Notes: generated from the sequence alone by a model not told the origin. Numbered from the stretch's first letter, positions 1-6,874 are shown. The stretch: 8,511 nucleotides of DNA from Caryophanales bacterium UBA4869 (GCA_002399505.1 DHDT01000067.1:64226-72736); one strand, 5' to 3'. Translations and numbers: made by a program.

Positions 1-186
1 ATAAATAAGGATACAGTCTCCGATGACGATGAGAATGAGGCAGGCAAAGGAGACTCAAGATATGAAGCCTTCTCCTCCAAGACCGGAGAAAAAGATGATT
101 AAAGCAACAAGCGATAAGACTAAACTGCCTAAAATGAAATAGAATCCGACTGACTTTTCTTTTAGGTAAGTACTGATTTTGGACAT
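1..186 (-). pseudogene. 5' part of a small membrane protein gene, interrupted by an in-frame TGA; runs off the window edge
   Basis: Read on the minus strand, an ATG at 186-184 is preceded by a purine-rich ribosome binding site (AAGGAAAGG, about 10 nt upstream, plus positions 196-205). The reading frame begins MSKISTYLKEKSVGFYF, followed by a hydrophobic helix (residues 15-34). A TGA falls at codon 44 (plus 57-55), but the same frame continues as a second hydrophobic stretch (residues 45-62) to the window edge. The codons after the stop are rich in C-ending forms (GTC, TCC, GCC, ATC), like the coding DNA elsewhere in the window and unlike the AT-rich spacers, so the frame is probably still gene sequence. 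I read this as a nonsense-interrupted gene for a small protein with at least two membrane helices. It could also be a genuine 43-residue one-helix protein, or a sequencing error. I do not recognise a function. Confidence 0.5.
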
Positions 187-305
187 ATGTTTTTTTTCCT
201 TTCCTTATATGTTTTGAACTTAAGCTGAACAGAACTAAATTAGACGAGACTAATTAGTATCAGATTGAATCAGTCTTCTTTACTTGCCTCCCTATGATTT
301 ATATT

Positions 306-333
306 TTTTATAATTGGTAGCGCTTTATCACAA
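306..333 (-). promoter_or_regulatory. Candidate promoter of the leftward membrane-protein gene
   Basis: On the minus strand TTGTGA (333-328) and TATAAA (311-306) are separated by 16 bases, a plausible sigma-A type promoter. It would give a leader of roughly 110-115 nt before the ATG at 186. Only four of six bases match at the -35 and five of six at the -10, in AT-rich DNA, so this is a moderate-to-weak call. Confidence 0.3.
315..330. promoter_or_regulatory. Possible LacI-family/CcpA (cre-like) operator
   Basis: The sequence TGGTAGCGCTTTATCA has the central AGCGCT typical of LacI-family operators. On the minus strand it matches the cre consensus at the core and right half (AANCGNTNNCA), but the left TG is replaced by AT in that register. 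It lies in the spacer of the candidate minus-strand promoter, a position where a bound repressor would block RNA polymerase. No LacI-family gene is in the window. Confidence 0.25.
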
Positions 334-790
334 CCTTGAAGATTATATGAAGTTATCTTTGTAACTTGAATTGGAAATCTCACTAAATGGATTGCAAAAA
401 CCATTGTCATGGATTTTACTTCGAATAATCAAAATTAGTGTTTAATGAACTTTTCTCTTTTTAATAGAAATACAGAAAAGCAAGATTTTATTTGTCATCA
501 GTTAGAAGTCAGGACTTATTATATTAATAGGATTAAGGGTTAAAAAATGATAAAGAGCTTTGACAATAGTTTTTATGCTTAAATCTATTGTTTTTTCTTT
601 TTATCCTCTATATAACAATCCTGTATCAGGTTTTATTATCCTTCATAGGAGATTCTGGAATTAAGTAAAATCAGATTTTTTAAAGCCTCTTTTCTATAAG
701 CCTAGAATTGATAAAAACTGTTTTGCATTGAGTTGATACTTATTTTTATGTATTTTCTGTTTTTGAAATCGTTTTATTACTCTTTTACCT

Positions 791-808
791 TATAATAACT
801 ATCAGAGG
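791..808 (+). promoter_or_regulatory. Likely -10 box and ribosome binding site of the acetyltransferase gene
   Basis: A perfect TATAAT lies at 791-796, but no good -35 sits at the usual distance (TTGAAA at 763-768 is about 22 nt away). The ribosome binding site AGAGG at 804-808 is 8 nt before the ATG at 817. If this -10 is the one used, the transcript would start almost at the ribosome binding site, giving a very short leader. Confidence 0.4.
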
Positions 809-816
809 TTTCAAGT

Positions 817-1308
817 ATGGAAAACAACATCGAATTTGTCAAAGCAGAAAAAAAAGACATAGACGACATCATATCTTTCATAGAAGGGATTGCCATCTAT
901 GAAAAAATGGAAGACCAGATAACTTTAGACAAAGAAGATCTAAAGAACGAACTATTCAAAAAAGAAGCGGCTTATGTCTACTTCATTAAACTAGATTCAA
1001 AGAAAGTCGGATATATAGTTTATTTTTATAATTTCTCAACCTTTAAAGGACACCGAGGTTTATATGTAGAAGATATCTATATTCTCCCTGAATACCGACA
1101 TCTGGGTTTAGGTAGAAAAGCCTTCAGTTTCTTAGCTCAGATTGCTCTTGATAACGGATGTGAAAGGATGGAGTGGGTCTGTTTGAATTGGAATGCCCCA
1201 TCGATAAAGTTCTATAAATCGATGAATGCCAAAAGTATGGATGAATGGATTATTTTCAGACTTGTCAAGGATGATATCGAAAAACTGAAGGACAATAAGA
1301 TCGAATAA
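817..1308 (+). CDS. GNAT family N-acetyltransferase, diamine (SSAT)-like
   Basis: This 163-residue protein is a complete single-domain GNAT acetyltransferase that would move an acetyl group from acetyl-CoA to an amine in the cytoplasm. The acetyl-CoA loop is visible as RHLGLG (residues 94-99) after the beta-strand GLYVEDIYILPEY (81-93). The segments YEKMEDQ (28-34), VGYIVYFYNFSTF (64-76), RMEWVCLNWNAP (117-128) and FYKSMNAKSMDEW (132-144) follow the pattern of the spermidine/spermine (diamine) acetyltransferase group, with Y133 in the position of the general acid. The exact substrate (polyamine, thialysine or another small amine) cannot be told from sequence. It starts at the ATG with AGAGG 8 nt upstream and ends with TAA. 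It lies 133 nt before the two-component operon, which has its own promoter, so a functional link is not implied. Confidence 0.92.
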   Translation: MENNIEFVKAEKKDIDDIISFIEGIAIYEKMEDQITLDKEDLKNELFKKEAAYVYFIKLDSKKVGYIVYFYNFSTFKGHRGLYVEDIYILPEYRHLGLGRKAFSFLAQIALDNGCERMEWVCLNWNAPSIKFYKSMNAKSMDEWIIFRLVKDDIEKLKDNKIE

Positions 1309-1317
1309 GGAAACAGC

Positions 1318-1350
1318 AGTGTACTTCATTAACACTATGCTTGTTCTTTT
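1318..1350 (+). terminator. Weak intrinsic terminator after the acetyltransferase gene
   Basis: AGTGT (1318-1322) pairs with ACACT (1332-1336) around a 9-nt loop, and the outer GC can extend the stem across a bulge. A T-rich but interrupted stretch (1341-1350) follows. The stem is short, so termination may be partial. Confidence 0.3.
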
Positions 1351-1391
1351 CCAATATTGATCAGTTTGCAAAAAATCAGGAAAACTAATTG

Positions 1392-1400
1392 TGTTATAAT
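1392..1400 (+). promoter_or_regulatory. Extended -10 promoter of the LytTR/GHKL operon
   Basis: TGTTATAAT is a perfect TATAAT (1395-1400) with the TG extension one base upstream. No close -35 is present at 17 nt; TTGCAA at 1366-1371 is 23 nt away. The purine-rich AGGAAAGAGAG at 1416-1426 is the only ribosome-binding-like sequence before the ATG at 1442 and is unusually far from it (about 15 nt), so translation initiation may be weak. Confidence 0.5.
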
Positions 1401-1441
1401 TCCCTTGGTAAAATTAGGAAAGAGAGTGCTGACTTTTCATT

Positions 1442-2155
1442 ATGATTAAAACTGCAATTGTCGAAGACGAGGACGAAGCTTTTGAAACGCTTAAGGGCTT
1501 TCTTTTAAAATTTGGAGAGGATAATAATTTTCTTTTCAGCATCACCCACTATAAGGAAGGTCTTTCTTTTTTAGACGAAAGCAAGAACTTTGATTTGATT
1601 TTCATGGATATTGAGATGCCTCATATGAATGGTATGGAAGTAGCTAAAAAATTACGTGAAAAAGACCGCAATGTCCCTTTGATCTTTATTACCAACTTGG
1701 TTCAGTATGCGATTCAAGGCTACCAAGTCGATGCTATCGACTATGTTTTGAAACCTATTCAATATGCACGTTTTGAATCTTTGATGATCAAAACAATGAA
1801 GATAGTCGGATCAAACAAAGATCAGGAAATCATTCTCAAGACCACCGGCGGAGCTAAAAAAGTTTCCTTGTCTTCAATTCTCTATGTCGAAATCAAAGAC
1901 CACTTATTGATTTATTATCTCGATAATGAGGAAGAAGTAGAAGTCTGGGGAACTTTGGCTAACGCGAAAGCGTCCCTTCCCGATGATATGTTTTCCCGTT
2001 GCAGCAATTCCGTTATTATCAATATTCAGAAAGTGACATCGATTGACAAAGACAAAGCTTATCTGACTAACAGGAAGATTCCAATTTCTTTTTCCCGTAA
2101 CAAACAGAAAGATGTCCTGAACAAGCTGAACGAAAAGAAAGTGTCTCTGTCTTGA
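1442..2155 (+). CDS. LytTR-family DNA-binding response regulator
   Basis: This 237-residue protein is the output half of a two-component system. Residues 1-120 form a receiver domain with the acidic pocket EDED (8-11), phosphoacceptor D56 in FMDIEMP, T84 and K104 in YVLKP. Residues about 128-228 are a LytTR DNA-binding domain, shown by EIILKTTGG (129-137), ILYVEIKDHLLIYY (146-159), TLANAKASLP (171-180) and the FSRCSNSVIINIQKV segment (184-198). When phosphorylated it should bind paired direct repeats upstream of target promoters. All the key receiver residues are intact. Its stop codon overlaps the start of the sensor kinase gene, which makes the kinase the obvious partner. Targets are unknown; the surface-protein genes downstream are the natural candidates. 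The ATG at 1442 is chosen because an in-frame TGA lies just upstream at 1430. Confidence 0.93.
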   Translation: MIKTAIVEDEDEAFETLKGFLLKFGEDNNFLFSITHYKEGLSFLDESKNFDLIFMDIEMPHMNGMEVAKKLREKDRNVPLIFITNLVQYAIQGYQVDAIDYVLKPIQYARFESLMIKTMKIVGSNKDQEIILKTTGGAKKVSLSSILYVEIKDHLLIYYLDNEEEVEVWGTLANAKASLPDDMFSRCSNSVIINIQKVTSIDKDKAYLTNRKIPISFSRNKQKDVLNKLNEKKVSLS

Positions 2156-3468
2156 ACTATCTATATTTAGTCGCCTACTCATCATTGTTCTTTGTGGAGT
2201 TTTTAATTTCCTTCTTTTTGTCTGCAAAGGAATTAAAGAAAAGGAAACTGTTTCTCTTAAAGGCTTTTTTGTTTTTTGCCTTGAGTCTTTTAATCGTTCT
2301 CCTCTTACCTTATTTTTATTCTTTTGCTCCTGAAAACCAGCAATCATATTGGCTTTTAGTTACTGTCTTTCTTTTCTATATTCTGGATTCAGCTGCCATA
2401 GTCAGCTTATACGAGACAAGTATTGCCTATGCCTGTTTTTCGGAAAGTGCTTTGGGTTTGACTCACTTCCTGGCCAGACAGATAGGATCTTTGATCGTCA
2501 TTTCCCTGAACAATGCTTTTTCAACCATTAACGAATATTACAATCTGCTGATCGAATTGTTGTCCTTTTGCATTGTCATAGCCTTCACTCAGAGATTCTT
2601 TATTTCCCGATATCAGGAAAAAATCGATAAGATTGGTCTAAAAGACCTGCTATTCTTCAGTATCTTCTTCTCAGTTGTCTCACTAGCGATGGAAGCCATA
2701 GAAATTTATATCCAGGCGACGACAACCTCCTATATCATGATGCTTATAATCTGCGAGGTCTTCTATGGACTGATGATGTTCCTGATTTGCTATTCCTTAT
2801 TGAATCAGGGTGAGTCAGAAGATGAAATAGCCGTTATCAAACAAATCTGGGTAGAAGACCGAAAGCACTATGAGATTCAGAAAGAGAACATGGAAATGAT
2901 CAACATCAAAGTTCATGATTTGAAACATCAGATTGAAGATATCAAGACAACTGGCATTGTGAATGAAAAAATCGTCAATCAGTTAGAGGAATCAGCCGAT
3001 ATCTATCAGTCCATTGTTCAAACTGGAAACGAAGTTCTGGATGTCATTCTCTCCTCCGTATCTCTTCGCTGTCAGAAAAACAAGATTGTCCTGACCTGTA
3101 TGACAGATGGAAAAGCCATCGACTTTATGGATACTCAGGATATCTATTCTCTCTTTGGCAATATGCTTGACAATGCCCTTGATTATGAAAGCAAGATAAC
3201 TGATCCGACTAAACGTTTTATATCTTTGACAATCAAGGCCATCGACAATAAGGTCTTCATTCACTGTGAAAATTTCTTTGCGGAAGAAAACAGCAATTCC
3301 TCCGATTTTCTCAAGACTGACAAGGCCGATAAGGAAAACCATGGCTTTGGAACTAGGTCTATGGGGAAGATCGTTGATAAATACAAGGGGACCATATATC
3401 TTTTCCTAGCGGATAAAATGTTTCAGGTTGACTGTGTTATTCCAATTAGCAGAGGCAAAAACAAATGA
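2152..3468 (+). CDS. GHKL-type sensor histidine kinase with multi-pass membrane sensor
   Basis: A 438-residue membrane kinase of the AgrC/NatK-like GHKL type. Hydrophobic segments near residues 5-24, 34-56, 67-90, 110-122, 130-148, 164-187 and 194-217 suggest six or seven helices joined by short loops, so there is no sizeable external domain. A helical linker (220-250) leads to the phosphoacceptor motif KVHDLKHQ (253-260, probably H255). The ATP-binding domain shows the N-box FGNMLDNALDY (335-345) and the glycine box HGFGTRSMG (397-405). It should phosphorylate D56 of the regulator encoded just upstream. The start is TTG at 2152, inside the regulator's stop (TTGA, 4-nt overlap). No in-frame ATG occurs until about residue 180, and an in-frame TAA at 2098 limits extension. 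No good ribosome binding site is seen, so translational coupling is likely. It overlaps the next gene by ATGA. Confidence 0.9.
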   Translation: MNYLYLVAYSSLFFVEFLISFFLSAKELKKRKLFLLKAFLFFALSLLIVLLLPYFYSFAPENQQSYWLLVTVFLFYILDSAAIVSLYETSIAYACFSESALGLTHFLARQIGSLIVISLNNAFSTINEYYNLLIELLSFCIVIAFTQRFFISRYQEKIDKIGLKDLLFFSIFFSVVSLAMEAIEIYIQATTTSYIMMLIICEVFYGLMMFLICYSLLNQGESEDEIAVIKQIWVEDRKHYEIQKENMEMINIKVHDLKHQIEDIKTTGIVNEKIVNQLEESADIYQSIVQTGNEVLDVILSSVSLRCQKNKIVLTCMTDGKAIDFMDTQDIYSLFGNMLDNALDYESKITDPTKRFISLTIKAIDNKVFIHCENFFAEENSNSSDFLKTDKADKENHGFGTRSMGKIVDKYKGTIYLFLADKMFQVDCVIPISRGKNK

Positions 3469-5306
3469 AAAAGAAATCATCGCGGTTTTATATTATCTTC
3501 TCTATCATCGGAACCATCATCGCTTTTGCAATCTGCCTTTCTATTGTCGGTGTTTCAATAATGCAGAAGATGTCACTGGCTGATTATCCGACTTATTCCT
3601 ATCACGAATACATTGACCGCAGCGACACCAAGATTTTCAAAGAAGACTCTGGGGGTCAGATTTATGAGGCCGAATCGGCAAAACTCTCAGGCTCGGCGGA
3701 AGTGAAGGACAATATACACGCTTCTAACCAAGAGGTGGTCACCGAATTATTTACCGGTTCCTCCCTGACTTTGGAAGTGTCAGTTTCCTATTCTATGGAA
3801 GCGAAACTAGTGGTTGCGACATCATATGTTTCTCAGACTGGAAAGGCGATTGCCGCTTCAAACTTGATGACTTTGAACGTGAATTCAAACGAAGTGAAAC
3901 TTCCTTTGAAAATCAATCCCTCCTTTGATGAATATGATTTCATGGAGAATACTCTGGCTTTGGTCAATCTCAGTGCCGGAAAAAACGAAATCAAGATAAC
4001 AGCCTTATCTAACACTTATTCTATCGATTATCTTTTATTGGTTTCCTCAAAGGAAAAAACAACCAAGGAAACATCGATCGGCTATCAAAGCGGTGATTTT
4101 AAGAGCCGAGAGAAAAAACAAGTCTTTGAAGCTGAAAGACAGCAGAATATCCAAGGTGCTGTCATTGTCACTGATGACAAGGCCTCGACAAAATACTCTG
4201 TCTTCTTTACAAGCCCGGATGATTCTATTTCCTTTTATTTCTCAAGCGATGAGAAAACGACAAGCTCATTAGCTATCCAAGCCCGGAAAAAGAGCGAATC
4301 CAGTAATACGCCGGGTGTTGAAATCACTGTCAATGATGTGAAGATAAACAATCAGCCTTTTTCCTCGATGACGGATTCTTATAGCAGTCTTGACTTTGGG
4401 TATATTAATTTGATCAAGGGAAGCAACACTATTACTCTCAAAAACCTGGGCGGATTCTTCTATTTGGATTCTATTACTCTCAACAGCGACATCAACCTCT
4501 CATCGGTTATCTCCAATCAGAGGTTTGAAGCCGAGGATGCTATCTTAGTCAACGGCTGTTTGATCTCAGGCCCGAATCATGATATTGTCGGCTTTAACGG
4601 GCCAAGTACCTATGTCGACTTCACTCTCCATACTCTGGAAGCCTGTTATTCACGTTTGGCTATCAGGTTATCCTATGTCGGAGAAGAGCTTGATATTTCT
4701 CACGTCATCAGATTTACTCTGGACGACGAAGATTTAATTCCTTTAGCTTATAACCTGGTTCCGACAGATTATTACAATTTCTTCGATGTCTTAGTCAATA
4801 ATATAGTCATCCAGGAAGGAAAGCACTCTTTGAAGGTAATCTCTGTCACTGGCAATTATGATTTGGATTGTCTTACTTTGTTCAATACCAGAATCGATGA
4901 AGCCACCACCACTTTGAAGATGGAAGGAGAAGACTTGATCCTTTTAGGAGACGAGGTCAGAAACTATAGCCGTAAAGCCTCAAACAGTCTATTCATCTCC
5001 AATTCCAGTTCCTATTCCTCAATTCTCTTATACGTGTATCTGAAAGAAAGCTATAGTTTGAAACTGACCATGGCCTTATCCTATCTGAATCTGGTTAAGA
5101 CAAATTCAGTAAATCTCTTTGATATGACTCTCAACAATGTGACCATTAAAGAAGAAGGAGTGGAGATACTGACTTCCAACGCTGTCGATCAGTTCAAAGA
5201 CGTCGCTTTTGGAGAAATTGCCTTCAATCAGGGGATGAACATTCTTAGAATAAACAATAAAGGCGTCGTTTATCAGCTCGACAATTTCGTCTTGACTAGA
5301 AGTTGA
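3465..5306 (+). CDS. Membrane-anchored protein with four tandem CBM6/CBM35-like carbohydrate-binding modules
   Basis: This 613-residue protein has a basic N-terminus, one membrane helix (about 8-31) with no lipobox, and an external part built almost entirely of four similar beta-rich modules of about 120-130 residues. Each opens with a YEAE-type motif: YEAESAKLSG (67-76), FEAERQQNIQG (221-231), FEAEDAILVNG (354-364) and MEGEDLILLG (486-495). Each closes with a strand of the form ITL..N...YLDSITL (near 176-192, 322-339, 455-472 and 593-611). The opening glutamates and closing aspartates are where CBM6/CBM35 modules bind structural calcium. No enzyme domain is present. AGAGG lies 9 nt before the ATG, which overlaps the kinase stop (ATGA). 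Its place as third gene of a two-component operon suggests a sensing accessory protein or a glycan- or wall-binding anchor; that role is inferred. The modules are diverged, so ligand binding is not certain. Confidence 0.75.
   Translation: MKKKSSRFYIIFSIIGTIIAFAICLSIVGVSIMQKMSLADYPTYSYHEYIDRSDTKIFKEDSGGQIYEAESAKLSGSAEVKDNIHASNQEVVTELFTGSSLTLEVSVSYSMEAKLVVATSYVSQTGKAIAASNLMTLNVNSNEVKLPLKINPSFDEYDFMENTLALVNLSAGKNEIKITALSNTYSIDYLLLVSSKEKTTKETSIGYQSGDFKSREKKQVFEAERQQNIQGAVIVTDDKASTKYSVFFTSPDDSISFYFSSDEKTTSSLAIQARKKSESSNTPGVEITVNDVKINNQPFSSMTDSYSSLDFGYINLIKGSNTITLKNLGGFFYLDSITLNSDINLSSVISNQRFEAEDAILVNGCLISGPNHDIVGFNGPSTYVDFTLHTLEACYSRLAIRLSYVGEELDISHVIRFTLDDEDLIPLAYNLVPTDYYNFFDVLVNNIVIQEGKHSLKVISVTGNYDLDCLTLFNTRIDEATTTLKMEGEDLILLGDEVRNYSRKASNSLFISNSSSYSSILLYVYLKESYSLKLTMALSYLNLVKTNSVNLFDMTLNNVTIKEEGVEILTSNAVDQFKDVAFGEIAFNQGMNILRINNKGVVYQLDNFVLTRS
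3660..5300 (+). repeat. Four tandem protein-level repeats (CBM6/35-like modules)
   Basis: Modules correspond roughly to 3660-4046, 4122-4484, 4521-4886 and 4917-5300. They align at the opening [YFM]E[AG]E motif and at the closing strand ending in an aromatic-x-[IL]D pattern. The middle parts differ strongly, so the duplication is old and there is no obvious nucleotide-level repeat. Confidence 0.65.
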
Positions 5307-5327
5307 TTACCAAATAAGAAAAAAATG

Positions 5328-5357
5328 AAAGCCCTTACGAAATATTGGGACTTTTTT
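5328..5357 (+). terminator. Intrinsic terminator of the two-component operon
   Basis: AAAGCCC (5328-5334) pairs with GGG-A-CTTT (5347-5354) with a single bulged A, around a 12-nt loop. The T run ends at 5357, so a U-tract is partly inside and partly after the stem. It lies 22 nt after the stop codon of the four-module protein. An alternative hairpin, TTGGGAC (5345-5351) with GTTCCAA (5362-5368), shares its right arm. Confidence 0.5.
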
Positions 5358-5370
5358 CCAAGTTCCAAAA

Positions 5371-5376
5371 TATAAT
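5371..5376 (+). promoter_or_regulatory. -10 box of the Ig-like/beta-helix lipoprotein gene
   Basis: A perfect TATAAT lies about 65 nt before the ATG at 5441, just after the terminator of the preceding operon. No good -35 is at the usual spacing (TTGGGA at 5345-5350 is 20 nt away), so activation by a regulator is possible. An imperfect inverted repeat (5345-5368) sits directly upstream. Confidence 0.45.
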
Positions 5377-5440
5377 CAGGTCAATGAAATAGAAATCATC
5401 AGATTCTATTCTTCATCATTATTATGGGAGGACGTAAATA

Positions 5441-6874
5441 ATGAAAAAATCAGGTTTATTCTTAGCTATTGCCTCATTAATCTTAGTTACTGGTTGTGGT
5501 GAAAACGGTACTTCTGTCAATAGCGGCGACTTATCTGGTACTTCAACTTCAGCTACTACTCAGGAAATTAAGATCAAATTGACTGGCGAAGGCACTGTCA
5601 TGGTTGGGAAAACCACTAACTTAACTGTCACTCTTACCCGTGATACGACTAAAGCCGGGTTTGATATTGCGATGGCTGATGATTCTATCGCCACTTGTTC
5701 AATCAATAACGATGGTTCCGTTTTGATTACAGGAAAAAAAGTCGGAACAACTAAGTTTACGGCTACTGCCAAAGCTGATGCCACAGTTTCTGCAAGTTTA
5801 GATATCAACGTCATATCGGTCGTCAATCCTGTCATCACCATTGAAGCGGATAAGACTTTGGCTACCCAGAAGGATACTATTGCCTTAACTGCGACTGTCA
5901 CCGATTATGATGGCGCCATCACTTATAACTGGAAGTCACTTTATTCTAAGGGAACCTTCACTGGCTCCACTACTTCAAACGCAGTCAACTATAGCTGCAA
6001 CAATTTTGGCTCCGATACCATACAGGTTTCTTTCCAGGTTGGTTCGGATACTTTCAAGAAGACGATTCCTGTCTTCGTCAAGGCTGATCACACTACTGGA
6101 TGGACCGCATTATCGACAGCTGACGATGTTAAGACCAAACTCTTGACAGGAGCTACTATCAGCGGAAATTATTATCTTACCTCTGATATTGATTTAGGAA
6201 ATTACACCATTCCCTATACCAACAGTTCCTTTGCCGGTGTTTTAGACGGACAGGGTTATTCAATTAAGAATTACACCGTCACTGGCAATACTGCCGACAA
6301 GTATTCAAATGGCGGCTTCTTCTCCGCCACTGAATCAGGATCAATCATCGCCAACATCGGATTTGACGGCGTTACTATCGGAGAAAAGGGATCTGGCTGG
6401 GGCACTTCTTCTATCTGTGCGGCCTGTTCTGGAAGTTTAGAGAACATCTTTGTTTCGGTAACCCATACTTTTGATAATTCGTCTTTGATTGATGCCAACA
6501 AGTGGTTCCCCTTCAACTCCGCTTTAGTTGGTGTCTTCAAGGAAGGCAGCACTTATCGCAACATTGTCGTCAATGTCAACAAGACTCCGGAAGCCGGCTT
6601 TAAGACAATCTTTGCCGATGTCGCTTATCCAGCTGGCGGTTCTCAGGGAACAAATGCACAAAGTACTCAGGCTTTCTCAGTTGTCAACTTCTATACTGAT
6701 TCTACAGTCGTCGGTGGATCTGTCTGGGAATGGGGAAGCCCTGTCGAAGATCAGACCACTTATCACACTGGAATCAATTGGACTAATGCCACTGTCGCTT
6801 CTTATGCTGATTTGGATTCTCATATCTTTGATATCAAAGAAAATCAGATGCCTACTATTAAGGCCCTGGCTTAA
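5441..6874 (+). CDS. Surface lipoprotein with Ig-like domains and a GLUG-like beta-helix region
   Basis: A 477-residue predicted lipoprotein: basic start, hydrophobic core, and lipobox VTGC with C19 as the lipidated residue, then a Ser/Thr/Gly-rich linker (20-41). Residues about 42-125 resemble a bacterial Ig-like (BIG2-type) domain, with GTVMVGKTTNLTVTL and GKKVGTTKFTATA as typical strands. Residues about 129-214 look like a second Ig/PKD-like domain. From about 219 on it resembles GLUG-type beta-helix proteins: YYLTSDIDLG (244-253), FAGVLDGQGYSIKNYTV (264-280), GGFFSATE (291-298), then rungs around ANIGFDGVTI (304-313), LENIFVSVTH (333-342) and RNIVVNVNK (373-381). No catalytic motif is seen. 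Such proteins are usually adhesins or polysaccharide-binding surface proteins; that role is inferred. A strong GGGAGG lies 9 nt before the ATG, and the stop is TAA. It neighbours a surface beta-glucanase and a multi-CBM protein. Confidence 0.8.
   Translation: MKKSGLFLAIASLILVTGCGENGTSVNSGDLSGTSTSATTQEIKIKLTGEGTVMVGKTTNLTVTLTRDTTKAGFDIAMADDSIATCSINNDGSVLITGKKVGTTKFTATAKADATVSASLDINVISVVNPVITIEADKTLATQKDTIALTATVTDYDGAITYNWKSLYSKGTFTGSTTSNAVNYSCNNFGSDTIQVSFQVGSDTFKKTIPVFVKADHTTGWTALSTADDVKTKLLTGATISGNYYLTSDIDLGNYTIPYTNSSFAGVLDGQGYSIKNYTVTGNTADKYSNGGFFSATESGSIIANIGFDGVTIGEKGSGWGTSSICAACSGSLENIFVSVTHTFDNSSLIDANKWFPFNSALVGVFKEGSTYRNIVVNVNKTPEAGFKTIFADVAYPAGGSQGTNAQSTQAFSVVNFYTDSTVVGGSVWEWGSPVEDQTTYHTGINWTNATVASYADLDSHIFDIKENQMPTIKALA

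Larger units (their letters stand above)
187..816. other. AT-rich intergenic region between divergent genes
   Basis: About 630 bases with no convincing gene on either strand; base composition is clearly more AT-rich than the genes around it. It holds the ribosome binding site and likely promoter of the leftward gene (near 196-333), a LacI-like partial palindrome (315-330), a weak A/T-rich stem (563-569 with 585-591) followed by T residues, and the TATAAT box of the acetyltransferase gene at its right end. No tRNA or known riboswitch fold was recognised by eye. Confidence 0.6.

Noticed and set aside
1..186. The idea that the genome reads TGA as tryptophan (genetic code 4)
   Set aside because: The complete genes here, including the tryptophan-rich GH16 enzyme, use only TGG for conserved tryptophans, and TGA ends three genes at natural positions, two of them in stop-start overlaps.
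563..597. A stem ACAATAG/CTATTGT followed by a T run, as a terminator
   Set aside because: The stem is short and A/T-rich with a 15-nt loop, and no plus-strand gene lies upstream to terminate. The overlapping TTGACA (560-565) also lacks a -10 at a proper distance.
187..816. Possible tRNA, riboswitch or CRISPR content in the long spacer
   Set aside because: No cloverleaf, no recognisable aptamer core and no regularly spaced repeats were found by eye.
1361..1400. LytTR binding repeats upstream of the regulator operon
   Set aside because: TCAGTTTGC at 1361-1369 fits the usual half-site at eight of nine positions, but no second half-site is found one helical turn downstream, so a pair cannot be supported.
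5560..5901. Long open frames on the opposite strand of the lipoprotein, kinase and glucanase genes
   Set aside because: They lie entirely inside well-supported genes, lack ribosome binding sites and mirror the codon pattern of the real gene.
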